Of a stretch of 64,000 nucleotides of DNA, positions 38,241 to 46,735 are shown piece by piece (the first letter of the stretch is position 1; each line of letters starts with the position of its first letter). The notes beneath the pieces are model-generated. The model did not search any database, was not told where the DNA came from, and was given only the letters and a program-made list of their open reading frames with translations. The stretch spans positions 62,001-126,000 of the forward strand of contig JABDLJ010000023.1 of assembly GCA_013003075.1 (NCBI GenBank). Reading direction: 5' to 3'. The translations under genes and the position numbers were made by a program. The DNA comes from Paracoccaceae bacterium. GTDB taxonomy: Bacteria; Pseudomonadota; Alphaproteobacteria; Rhodobacterales; Rhodobacteraceae.

Positions 38241-39101
38241 ATGACCCTGCAATACTCTGATCTCTATGCACCCGACGAGATGGGCTACGAGGACGAATTC
38301 GACTACAGCCAAGATGATCTCGGCGACGAGTACGACGAGTTCGAAGGCGGCTTCGGTGATGACTTCGACCTCTTGGACGATATGCCCGACGACATCGATG
38401 ACCTTGACTGGAGCCGGCTTCTGAACACTGTCGCAACGGCAGGCGAAGCGGCCTATGGCAACTACGTCCCAAAGACCTGGTCGAAGAAGAACCGGGTCCT
38501 GGATTCGGTGCTGCGCGGCGCGCTTGGCGCGGTCAAGGGCGCCTCCAAAAGCTGGTACCAGGAAAGCGGCGACGATCCTTTCGAGCCGGAGTACGAGACC
38601 GCATCCATCGACGCGATGGAAGAGATGACCGAAGACGCACTTGCCGCCTCGCCGGAGGAACGTGCGATGGCCGCAGACGAGATGGTGCGGCGCAGTTTCG
38701 GGATTGCCCGCGCCCCGGGCCGATTGCGGCCGATCATGGCGGTGCTGCGCCGGCGCGTCTATGCGCTGATGATGCGCGCGCGGCGCAATCCGCAAATGCG
38801 CAGCCTTGCGCGTCTTGCACCACTGGCGATGCGCCGGACCGCGGCGATCCTGGTGCGGATGACAATGGCGCGCCGGCCGGTGTCCCCCGGAACGGCGATG
38901 CGGATCTTCAATTCGATCCTCGCGCGGCTCGTACGCTCGCACCAGATGCGTGCGCGGGCGCTGAAGCTTGCCAAGCTGCGCGCGATGCGCAGCCGCAGGC
39001 GGTCCGGAGGTAATCGCCGCGCGGGATACCAGCCGCGCTACCCGGCAAGCTACAGCCGCCACCCCCGCCATATGCGCTACGGCGCAGGCTACGGCTACTG
39101 A
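38241..39101 (+). CDS. Unknown protein: acidic N-terminus, Arg-rich C-terminal domain; paralogue of the preceding gene
   Basis: 286 residues. Residues 1-58 have 24 Asp/Glu and no Lys or Arg, with regularly placed Tyr/Phe. A short linker (LDSVLRGALGAVKGA) and an acidic stretch 109-140 follow. From 150 the chain is Arg-rich; the RRPVSPGTAMRI block at 211-222 matches GKPVTAATAKRV of the preceding protein at the same spacing from a P-x5-T motif. The tail GYQPRYPASYSRHPRHMRYG is Tyr/Arg-rich. No membrane segment as strong as in its neighbour is seen. GGGAG lies eight bases upstream of the ATG. Similar acidic-start proteins with a P-V-T-P-x-T-A block are in my memory from actinobacterial and myxobacterial hypotheticals. 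Confidence 0.8.
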   Translation: MTLQYSDLYAPDEMGYEDEFDYSQDDLGDEYDEFEGGFGDDFDLLDDMPDDIDDLDWSRLLNTVATAGEAAYGNYVPKTWSKKNRVLDSVLRGALGAVKGASKSWYQESGDDPFEPEYETASIDAMEEMTEDALAASPEERAMAADEMVRRSFGIARAPGRLRPIMAVLRRRVYALMMRARRNPQMRSLARLAPLAMRRTAAILVRMTMARRPVSPGTAMRIFNSILARLVRSHQMRARALKLAKLRAMRSRRRSGGNRRAGYQPRYPASYSRHPRHMRYGAGYGY

Positions 39102-39121
39102 CGCGCGGAAGGATGTGATCA

Positions 39122-40885
39122 ATGGCCAGAGCACGACAGCTTCGGATGCGGCGACGGGCAATGCCACAGCCCCGGATGCTGCGCCGGCCCGTGCAGAGGG
39201 CAAAGCTTTTGCGCCCGGCCCGCGCGCCAGTGCGGCCCGGGCCCGTGGGCCGGATTGCCCGCGTGCGACGGCGCCCGGTTGGCCGAAGCCGCCGGGCCGC
39301 GCTTCTCAGGCGGCGCGAGCTGGCCCGGCGGCGCGCCCGGATCGCCGCGCTGCGGCGCAGGGCGGCGGCCAAAAGGCTTGCCAGATCCCGCCGCAACCGG
39401 CTGCGCAGTTTCCGCTTCAAGCGGCCGGTGCGGCTTCGGTTGAAGCGCCCGCATTTGCGCCCCCGGCGGCGCCCGACGCGCGTAATCGTGACGTACCCCG
39501 GCCCGTACTGGAAAGCGCCGCTGCCGGTCTGGACAGACGACGCACCCGAACCGCTTCCGACTACGCGCAAGCGCACGCCCGGTATCTACCGGACCGCACA
39601 AGGCCCGCTTCCCGCCACCCGGACGCCGACCCCGCAGCTGATCAAGCGCCGCTGGATCCGGGCGCAGGTTGTCAACGCGCGCCGGCATCTGGGTCGGCTG
39701 ACAGCCTTCAAGCGCGAGGATTACGGCACCGGGCTGGCCCGCCCAAAGGAGGCCAATGTCCAGGCGGCCAACGCCCTTTTGAACCGCGAGCGCGCAAAAC
39801 AGATGAAGCTGGTACGCGCCTTGGGCGCGGCCGCGCAGAGGGCGGAGGGGCGGCTCGATACACCGGCGCTAAGCCGCTTCGCCCGTCTCAAGGACAAGGT
39901 TGCGCTCGGCACGCGGCAAACCGAGGCGATCTGGCATTTCTACGACGATCTTTTCGGCCAGCGGCGCGGCGCGCTTGCCGACCAACTTGCCGCGATGGAC
40001 CGCATTGCACTCGATTGCTACCAGACCTGCTACATGGGGCTGGGGCGGGCGCGGTCGCTTCCGACGCCGCCGCCCTTCGCATTCATGGAAGCGGCCAGCC
40101 CCGCCACCTATCGCCGGGGCGTAGTCGTGCCGAAACTTGCGCGCCGCGAGAACCCGTTTCCGCTGGTGCGCTTGCCGTTTCACCGCCTGATGAACCCCTG
40201 GTCGCTGGGAGCGGTGCCGCACGAGATCGGTCACAACCTGCATGCCGATCTAAAGCTTTGGTCGGTGACCCCGCAACTGATCCGCCAACGGCTTGCGCAG
40301 GCCGGCCGGCCTGCCCCCGCGCAGGCGACATGGGCGCGCTGGCACAAGGAAATCTATGCCGATCTGATCGGTGTGCTTCTGATTGGCCCTTACTACATCG
40401 AAAGCCTTCTCGACGTGATCGCGAAATCGCCGGCGCGCGTCGCGCGCTTCAGATCGAAAGGCGTGCACCCGGTGTCCTACCTGCGGCCGCACATTTCGAC
40501 CGAGCTTTTGCGCCGCATCGGGTTCCAGCGCCGGGCCGCCGCCTACGATGCGGGATGGCGGCGGATCTATCCCGCCGGCGTGGACAAGGCGCTGCCCGGC
40601 TGGCTTCGCGACGGATTTCGCGGCACCGCCGCCGCGGTTGTCGATGTGCTATGCTTCAAGCCGATGTCGGCCTATGGCGGCAAGTCGCTGTCGCAGGTCG
40701 TGCGGTTTCGCCCGCAGGACATGACGACGGTGCGCGAAGCCGCCGAGCGGCTGGCAAGCGGTACCAACCCGGGCATCGCGCCAGAGCGCTTTTTCATCTG
40801 CGCAGCCCGCGAGGCGCTGGACCGGCGGCTTGCCCCACCCGAACAGATCACGCGCAATTTCTACACCGCGCTCACAGGACGTTAG
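39122..40885 (+). CDS. Putative zincin metalloprotease with Arg-rich N-terminus
   Basis: 587 residues. About 47 of the first 120 residues are arginine, a protamine-like tract. The rest looks globular. The zinc motif HEIGHNLH is at 367-374 (H367, E368, H371) preceded by MNPWSLGAVP, and WHKEIYADLIGVLLIG at 407-422 offers E410 or D414 as third ligand, as in gluzincins. Cysteines are few (C299, C303, C511, C560). There is no signal peptide. GGAAGGA lies before the ATG at 39122. The frame was preferred over a longer overlapping one (38968-41160) because of this motif, the ribosome site and the neat join to the next gene. Substrate is unknown; the adjacent acidic proteins are candidates. Confidence 0.8.
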   Translation: MARARQLRMRRRAMPQPRMLRRPVQRAKLLRPARAPVRPGPVGRIARVRRRPVGRSRRAALLRRRELARRRARIAALRRRAAAKRLARSRRNRLRSFRFKRPVRLRLKRPHLRPRRRPTRVIVTYPGPYWKAPLPVWTDDAPEPLPTTRKRTPGIYRTAQGPLPATRTPTPQLIKRRWIRAQVVNARRHLGRLTAFKREDYGTGLARPKEANVQAANALLNRERAKQMKLVRALGAAAQRAEGRLDTPALSRFARLKDKVALGTRQTEAIWHFYDDLFGQRRGALADQLAAMDRIALDCYQTCYMGLGRARSLPTPPPFAFMEAASPATYRRGVVVPKLARRENPFPLVRLPFHRLMNPWSLGAVPHEIGHNLHADLKLWSVTPQLIRQRLAQAGRPAPAQATWARWHKEIYADLIGVLLIGPYYIESLLDVIAKSPARVARFRSKGVHPVSYLRPHISTELLRRIGFQRRAAAYDAGWRRIYPAGVDKALPGWLRDGFRGTAAAVVDVLCFKPMSAYGGKSLSQVVRFRPQDMTTVREAAERLASGTNPGIAPERFFICAAREALDRRLAPPEQITRNFYTALTGR

Positions 40886-40888
40886 GCT

Positions 40889-42763
40889 ATGGCAGAATTC
40901 GACCACGATATCGTCATTCAGATCGCCAAGGCGGGTCAGCAACTTATGCGCACGCTGACATCCTATCGCGGCTTCATTCAGCGCACGGTAAAGCGCCACG
41001 AAGAAAGCGGCGGCGGCGACCAGATGGACTATGCTGTGGCCGTGCTGCACCGCGAACTGGAATGGCTCGACCCGGTGCTCGACGGGCCCTTCGCGTTCGA
41101 TGCGCTTGGCTCTGGAAATATGACGCGCGCCGATGTGGTCGCCTTGTCCCGATTTTCTGAAATGCTGGGCGATCTGGCCCAGCACTATGCCGAAGACAGC
41201 AACCACCAAACGCAGATGCGCGAGGCGCTGCAGGCCACGGCATTCCTGTGGCAAAGCGAGCGCGACCGGATCAAGAATGTGCGATCCCGGATCGCGGGCG
41301 AAGTCGAAATGGTCAGCGCGCTTGCGGGCCGGCTGGCGCCGGCGGAGCAGGGTCCAGTGCGTGCACCCGCTGGCAGAACCCCTGCAAGCCCGCCGCCCGG
41401 CGGCTCGGGCGGCAATATTTCCGGAGGAGGATACTCAATGCCCCAGGATGACAACGGCAAAAATGGCGCGTCCGATCTGGACGGCGTCGTCGATGCAATC
41501 TCGCGCTTGCAGGGTACGCATGGCACTGCTGCGGGCGCGGCCGGAGCGTCGAGCTACAACGCCTTTGCCAGCGCGCTCGACCAGCGGATCAACCTGACGC
41601 TTGGCATGCCAAGCTTGTCCAGCGACAGCGCCCGCGCGCTGGATGCCGATGTCTTGGTCGGCAAGCTGTTCGAGGGTCTGTCGCGCACAGTTGCAGAAGA
41701 CGAGATCGGCGGCGTAAGGACCTACTCGGTCAACCCGCTGCGCGCCAGATCGGCGGGCTTCGAAGGCGAAGGCCTTGCACTTGGCGCGCAAGCGGTGACC
41801 GCGGCGTCGATCCGGAACCTCAAGGAGCCGATCCTTGCCAATCTCTACCGGCTCACCTCGGAAACCGTGATCGGAGAGCAGGACGAGGCCGAGGATCTGC
41901 GGATCGCGATTTCCGACGGGCTGGACAAGCTGATCGCCGAGGCAAACTCGGAAAGCGGGATATACCTTGACTGGGCCATCGAAATCCTCGTTCAGGTCAC
42001 GATCGATCTTTTCCGGCTGGCGGCGCTTTACGATATCCTCGACAGTGAATCGCTGCCCCGTGATCTGCACGGGTTTGCCTTCGCATTCCTCGTTCAGAAT
42101 GAGCCGGACGCGCTGCTGCGCTTCTTCGAGCCTGCGGTCGACCGCATCCTGCGCGAGCCGGATATCGGTATCCTGACGGCCGAGGCCAATGACCGGGCGT
42201 TCTTCGCGATCGTTTCGTCCCTGATCACAGCGACCCGGCTACTGACCATCGATCCCGTCGAGCTTGGTCCGCTCTTGGGCCGGATCCGCGTCATAAACGA
42301 CACGATGCCGGCCAGCGTGATCGCCGCGCGCAACGCGCTTGCAGCGGCGGGCGTGTCAGAGGCGGACCAGGCGGTGGCCTATTCCAAAATGGAGATCGAC
42401 CGCCAGAAGTTCAGAGGCATGCTGGGCGACCGCGAAATTCGCGGCGAGATCCTGGAATACACCGGAGGCGGCATCAGCCTTCGCCGGCTTCTGGCTTGGA
42501 TCGAGAACGAATGCCTGACCTCGCGACCGATGTTCCTGCGCGAAGACTTCAGCGTGCGCGACCTTGAACGGCTAAAAGCCGCACGTGTCCGGCAATTGCA
42601 GGCGCTGGAGCGGATCAACGACAAGAGCTTCGTGATGATCAACGCCAACAACTACGCCCTCGGGCGTCGCCACCTTAATGAAATCACTGATCACCTCAGG
42701 ACCATGGTGGACCTGATGGAGGTGCTTTCGGCAAAGGCCACCCAAGACGAACGGGACGACTGA
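40889..42763 (+). CDS. Unknown large helical protein with two regions and an internal start
   Basis: 624 residues, starting three bases after the zincin gene. Region 1 (1-155) is helical and charged (IVIQIAKAGQQLMRTLTSYRG). A Pro/Gly linker, TPASPPPGGSGGNISGGGYS, spans about 164-183. Region 2 (184-624) is a long helical protein with hydrophobic helices such as DWAIEILVQVTIDLFRLAAL. The methionine at 184 (ATG 41438) has a near-perfect GGAGGAGG element seven bases upstream, so a second product of 441 residues is likely. No signal peptide or known domain was recognised. It may be an ancient fusion of two genes. Confidence 0.8.
   Translation: MAEFDHDIVIQIAKAGQQLMRTLTSYRGFIQRTVKRHEESGGGDQMDYAVAVLHRELEWLDPVLDGPFAFDALGSGNMTRADVVALSRFSEMLGDLAQHYAEDSNHQTQMREALQATAFLWQSERDRIKNVRSRIAGEVEMVSALAGRLAPAEQGPVRAPAGRTPASPPPGGSGGNISGGGYSMPQDDNGKNGASDLDGVVDAISRLQGTHGTAAGAAGASSYNAFASALDQRINLTLGMPSLSSDSARALDADVLVGKLFEGLSRTVAEDEIGGVRTYSVNPLRARSAGFEGEGLALGAQAVTAASIRNLKEPILANLYRLTSETVIGEQDEAEDLRIAISDGLDKLIAEANSESGIYLDWAIEILVQVTIDLFRLAALYDILDSESLPRDLHGFAFAFLVQNEPDALLRFFEPAVDRILREPDIGILTAEANDRAFFAIVSSLITATRLLTIDPVELGPLLGRIRVINDTMPASVIAARNALAAAGVSEADQAVAYSKMEIDRQKFRGMLGDREIRGEILEYTGGGISLRRLLAWIENECLTSRPMFLREDFSVRDLERLKAARVRQLQALERINDKSFVMINANNYALGRRHLNEITDHLRTMVDLMEVLSAKATQDERDD
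41423..41440 (+). promoter_or_regulatory. Strong internal ribosome-binding site and ATG inside the 624-residue gene
   Basis: GGAGGAGG (41423-41430) stands seven bases before an in-frame ATG (41438-41440) that falls right after a Pro/Gly linker. Such a fit is much better than that of the gene's own start at 40889. Some of the match comes from glycine codons of the linker, so chance is possible. Confidence 0.5.
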
Positions 42764-42806
42764 CCCCGGAAACAGACGCTGGCCGTCGATGTAGAGGAGA
42801 ACGAAG

Positions 42807-43922
42807 ATGGCAGATGATCCCCGCACAAACGGCGAGATCGAAACCGCCCTGGGCCAACTCGCCGCCATCCGGGAATGGCTGGTGGCTGAAAACCGCGCCG
42901 CCCTTCTGAAGGATCCCAAGCTGGCCGAGGCGCTGAACCAGAAGGTCAGCGAACTGATCGAGCTTCTGGACATAAGCGAGCGCGCGAAGGTGGCGCCGCT
43001 GGACCAGGGCCTGATGGACCTGATCGGCCTGTCGGATGACCCTCCCGAGGATGTCGATGGCGTGCGCTACGTGCCCTCGGTGCCGGTCTATGACGACCAG
43101 ATCTCGCGCGAGCGGCTGCTGGCGATCGCTGATCTCTACTATTTGCACAACATGGAGGCTGCCTCGGTTTTCAACGCCATATTGAAGCTGAAGGATCTCT
43201 TCCGTGCCGGCAGTGTCCGGCTGTCCGATGGCGAGGGGGCCGTGCGGCTTTTCCGCTTCGACCGGCATTCGACGCTGCGCTATACACTGCGCGAGCGCCG
43301 CGCCGCTTATCGAAAGGTCTTTGGGTATACCGACGCAACGCCACCCAAAGGCGCCCGCCCGAACACCCCCTTCCACCGGCATTTCACGAACTTCAACCTG
43401 CAATCCTCGCAGTTCTTCCAGGACAAGCGCGTCAGCGAGGTCATTCGCCCCGATGGCAGCCGCGAAAACTTCGGCTCGATGGCCGTGGTGCGCCGGGCCG
43501 GGCTCGATCTGCGCAACAACCTGCGGCACGTGTCCTACGGTCATATCGCGGTGATGCGGACCGAGGTGATGGGTCTTCTGGAAGCCGCCTTCGGCATTCT
43601 GGGCGCCGACGACGTGATGAATCTCTTCGGCACCGTGACCGCATGGGACACGCTGGAGGAAATCCAGAAGCGCTATCTGAACCAGATGCCGCTCGCGTCT
43701 CAGCGCTCGCGCATGGCCGTCGCCGGGCGGGACATCCTGCGCTGGCTGGCAGAGCCTTACATCCTGTCCAACGTGCGGATCGACTTCGAGACCTACCTGG
43801 AGGACATCGTCGATCAGTGCGACGACTGGCTGACATCGGCGGAAAGCCTAGGGTTGCAAAAATCTTCCGGTGTAACGCAAAGCGAGAATGTGATACCATT
43901 GCGGGCACGGGTAAGACGTTAG
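42807..43922 (+). CDS. Unknown helical protein of the cluster
   Basis: 371 residues, soluble and mostly helical, no signal peptide and no recognised domain. Starts with a coiled-coil-prone N-terminus (EIETALGQLAAIREWLVAENRAALL) and has a compact middle with RVSEVIRPDGSRENFGSMAVVRRAG and a C-terminal helical part with ILRWLAEPYILSNV. GAGGAG lies before the ATG; the gap from the preceding gene is 43 bases. Residue choice and length suggest a structural or scaffold protein rather than an enzyme, but that is a guess. Confidence 0.75.
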   Translation: MADDPRTNGEIETALGQLAAIREWLVAENRAALLKDPKLAEALNQKVSELIELLDISERAKVAPLDQGLMDLIGLSDDPPEDVDGVRYVPSVPVYDDQISRERLLAIADLYYLHNMEAASVFNAILKLKDLFRAGSVRLSDGEGAVRLFRFDRHSTLRYTLRERRAAYRKVFGYTDATPPKGARPNTPFHRHFTNFNLQSSQFFQDKRVSEVIRPDGSRENFGSMAVVRRAGLDLRNNLRHVSYGHIAVMRTEVMGLLEAAFGILGADDVMNLFGTVTAWDTLEEIQKRYLNQMPLASQRSRMAVAGRDILRWLAEPYILSNVRIDFETYLEDIVDQCDDWLTSAESLGLQKSSGVTQSENVIPLRARVRR

Positions 43923-43979
43923 ACACCGCCCCTGTTTGGGCCCGCGAAAATCTGCTGCCAAATACGCGGAGGAGATTAA

Positions 43980-44249
43980 ATGAGCTCTTCTTCCCTGAAG
44001 ACCTTCTTGCCTGATAGCATTTCGAGAACAGAACCCGGAAATCCGGCTGAGATTTCACTGACCGACCTTTTGACCCCTCGCGAGCAGGAGATCGCGCGAC
44101 TGGCATCCTACGGCATGACGAACAAGGAAATCGGCCAGACCCTGGAGATCAGTCACTGGACCGTCGCGACCCACATGCGCCGCATCTTCGACAAGACGAA
44201 CGTCAACCGGCGCGCCGCGCTGGCAATAGCACTGGCGATCCGGCTCTAG
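43980..44249 (+). CDS. Stand-alone LuxR/GerE-type HTH regulator
   Basis: 89 residues. After a 25-residue lead the GerE domain is complete: LTPREQEIARLASYGMTNKE, IGQTLEISHWTVATHMRRIF and NRRAALAIAL. There is no receiver or ligand domain, as in GerE itself. CGGAGGAG lies seven or so bases before the ATG. It is 57 bases after the preceding gene and in the same direction, so it probably regulates the cluster, perhaps as a feedback element. Confidence 0.88.
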   Translation: MSSSSLKTFLPDSISRTEPGNPAEISLTDLLTPREQEIARLASYGMTNKEIGQTLEISHWTVATHMRRIFDKTNVNRRAALAIALAIRL

Positions 44250-44295
44250 CAACTGAGCTGCCCGGGTGCGGTGCTGGCACGGCGCGTATACCAGC

Positions 44296-45501
44296 TTAGT
44301 TCAGCAGGACCATGAACAGCAGGGCGTCGCCCTGAAACATCGCCGAGAAAGAGCGGAAGCTCTCTCCGGAGACGACTTGGCCCTGTTCCATGAAGGGAAC
44401 AAGACCGGAGCCTTGTATCCACGTCACGATATCGACCGCCGGCGGATCGCGAACCAGCTTTGCAACGTTTATGCCGCCACCAGGTACAACCCGCCAATGC
44501 GACACCAGCAGCTCTCCTTTCAGCACGGCTTCCGCGTCGCTCAGGACGGCCAGCCATCGCGCCTGGGTGTCGTCGGGCAGCTCAAAACCCAAGGCTGCCT
44601 GTTGGTTCCGATTGGGGATCCATTCCAATGAATTGTCTGTCTCTGCGGCCACCAGTTGCCAAAAGCCGCGGTTGCGCTGGATCATCTGCAGCAAGTGCGC
44701 GTGCGCCTCCGCGATGCGGTCCTTGTCGGGCGGGCGATTGAGCGCGCCGTAGACGATGGCGAAGGTGTCGATAAAACCTTCCTCGCCGCGCAGATAGCTG
44801 AATTCGGTCGGCGGGATCGGCCCCTTGACCCGTTCCATTGCCTCGGCGCTTTCAAGGACTTCGGTGATGACCTCGGTGGGATCGAAAGCCAGCACGATCT
44901 GCGAGAAGCCCGAAAGCATATGCGTGTAGGCAAGAAGCCATTCCGCGTCCGCGGCATCGAAATGGACCGGCAGCTTTGGCAGGTCCGTCTGCTCCTGACC
45001 GCGAAAAGCGCCAACCAGCATCGCGCCGGCCACGTCCAGCATGCCCTCGTAGCGGTCGCGCGCGCCGTTGGAATTCACGTCGAACCAAATCTCCGAGATG
45101 TCGATCTCTACGATATCCTCGGCGCGCATCGTGGTATCTGCCAGGACCTCGCGCACGCGCTCCATATCGCCGTCAAACGCGCGGAAGATCTCGGCAATGA
45201 CGCCGGCTTCAAACGGTTCGGGGGCAGGGTTCGGCTCAAACGGCAAACGCAGCACTGGGATATCGATAAGCGAAGGACCAATGCCGGCATTGCTTCGGTA
45301 TCGCGTTTGCAGGGACCTCTCGACGCTTCGCAGGAAGACCACGCTGGCAAGCGCCAGATCCTCGGCGGGCGATCGATCCGCCTTGGCCGAGAAACCCGCT
45401 TCCAAGGTGACGAGGCTCTGGCTGGTATCAAGCACGACGGTTTCGGCCAATGCCGCCTGCGCCGGCAACAATGCCGCTATCCAGAATGCAAACGCACGCA
45501 T
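44296..45501 (-). CDS. Secreted protein of unknown function with EF-hand-like loop
   Basis: 401 residues. A signal peptide MRAFAFWIAALLPAQAALA ends near residue 19. Residues 141-152 (DVNSNGARDRYE) have the D-x-N-x-N-G-x2-D-x2-E spacing of a calcium loop. The rest is soluble, mixed alpha/beta, without a domain I recognise. It converges on the LuxR gene of the cluster, 46 bases away. It stands 170 bases after the sugar operon on the same strand but has no obvious functional tie to it. Confidence 0.8.
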   Translation of the reverse strand: MRAFAFWIAALLPAQAALAETVVLDTSQSLVTLEAGFSAKADRSPAEDLALASVVFLRSVERSLQTRYRSNAGIGPSLIDIPVLRLPFEPNPAPEPFEAGVIAEIFRAFDGDMERVREVLADTTMRAEDIVEIDISEIWFDVNSNGARDRYEGMLDVAGAMLVGAFRGQEQTDLPKLPVHFDAADAEWLLAYTHMLSGFSQIVLAFDPTEVITEVLESAEAMERVKGPIPPTEFSYLRGEEGFIDTFAIVYGALNRPPDKDRIAEAHAHLLQMIQRNRGFWQLVAAETDNSLEWIPNRNQQAALGFELPDDTQARWLAVLSDAEAVLKGELLVSHWRVVPGGGINVAKLVRDPPAVDIVTWIQGSGLVPFMEQGQVVSGESFRSFSAMFQGDALLFMVLLN

Positions 45502-45671
45502 GTCTCACCTCCCTTGCCCTTACGTTCCGGGCGATTTTCGTTCAGGCTTCTGTCCAAGGATGCGCGCAGCGGCGTATGCTGCGTCACCATCGGCATGGCC
45601 ATAGTTGCTCTTGCTTCGGCGGGCATGCGTTGATGTGGGTCAATTGCCCGCTTTTGGTTGTTTGAAGCCAC

Positions 45672-46706
45672 TCACGTGTTTTCAAAAGGTCCGTCGTCCT
45701 CGATTTGTTTTTGCGCGGCGATCATGGTTGCGACACGATTGGGATCGGCCCGCAGAAGCTGCCGGGTGCCATCGCCTTCGATAATCGCCGCGATATCGTA
45801 AAGGATCATTTCGCCGATCAGATGCCGCCCACCGGTCGCCGCCGCAGCCCGGTGCACAGTCCAGATCACATTGGGCAGGCGCCTTAATGAATCGACTGGC
45901 TCGGAGGGGAAGACGTCCGTTGCGAAGGTGATGGGCTTGCCCGCCGCGGCGCGGCAGGCCGCATCGAAATCGACCACGTGGGCGCGACTGAGCAGGATCA
46001 AAGCGCTGCCGCTTCGCATGGCACCGATCTGCGCAGCACCGACGAGATTTCGGTTTTCAGCCGTTGGAACAGCGGTCTCGACGACGGCCCTGCTCTTTTG
46101 AAAAAGCTCCGTCAGTTCGCAGGGGCCAACGCTCTTTGGAAGGATTTTCAGCCACGGATCAAAGACGCGCACCACCGGGCCGAACGGCTGAAGCAGGCGG
46201 TGCAACTCTTTCCCGATATTGCCATAGCCAACGAAACCGATGGTCTGTCCGAATAGCGTGAAATCCCGACCTTCCATATCATCGAGCCAGTGCTCGTTGC
46301 CCGCGCGGAAAGCCTCATGTTCGGCAACCAGCCCACGGCCAGCGGCCATTAACATCGCCAGCCCCATCTCGGCGACCGTCCTGCGAAAGCCCGGCGCGCA
46401 AGAAAGGACTTCGACGCGGCGCACAAAGCAGGCGCCCTAGTCGCGTTGGTCGTGAAACGCGCCGGAGACCTCTGTGATGGCCTTCAGCCGCGGCGCTCGG
46501 CCGACTTGGGCACGCGACAGGGCAGGCCGCGCGGCTATAAGAAATTCGGCCCGGTCCAGAAGCGCATCAAGGCGATCCGGCTCCATCGGGCGATCCTCGC
46601 CGCCCTCGATGCGGCAAAGGCCTTCCAGCGCCGAGACGGTCTTTGTCGAGAGCAGCTCTTTGGCGGTGCGGAAATGCGGGTCGAGTATCAGGAGCGGTTT
46701 TGCCAT
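45672..46706 (-). pseudogene. D-isomer-specific 2-hydroxyacid dehydrogenase, interrupted by in-frame TAG
   Basis: Two parts of one reading frame: 46437-46706 (start MAKPLLILDPHFRT, ending SGAFHDQRD) and 45672-46424. The only break is a TAG at 46437-46439, with GACFV joining the next ORF in the same frame, so a single point mutation explains it. The second part holds the Rossmann motif GFVGYGNIGKEL and the catalytic Arg, Glu and His (LSRAH, DVFPSEP, TVHRAAAATGG). A GTG at 46424 could allow reinitiation, but the product would lack the N-terminal part of the substrate domain. It closes the sugar ABC operon, following the ATPase gene by 29 bases. Confidence 0.85.
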
Positions 46707-46735
46707 ATGCGGCCGCGGTTGATGACTGCGCGGCC

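Noticed and set aside
38968-41160. 730-codon frame overlapping the zincin gene
   Set aside because: It overlaps three genes in another frame, lacks a good start, and its Pro/Ala/Arg composition is that of a GC-rich shadow; the 39122 frame has the zincin motif and a ribosome site.
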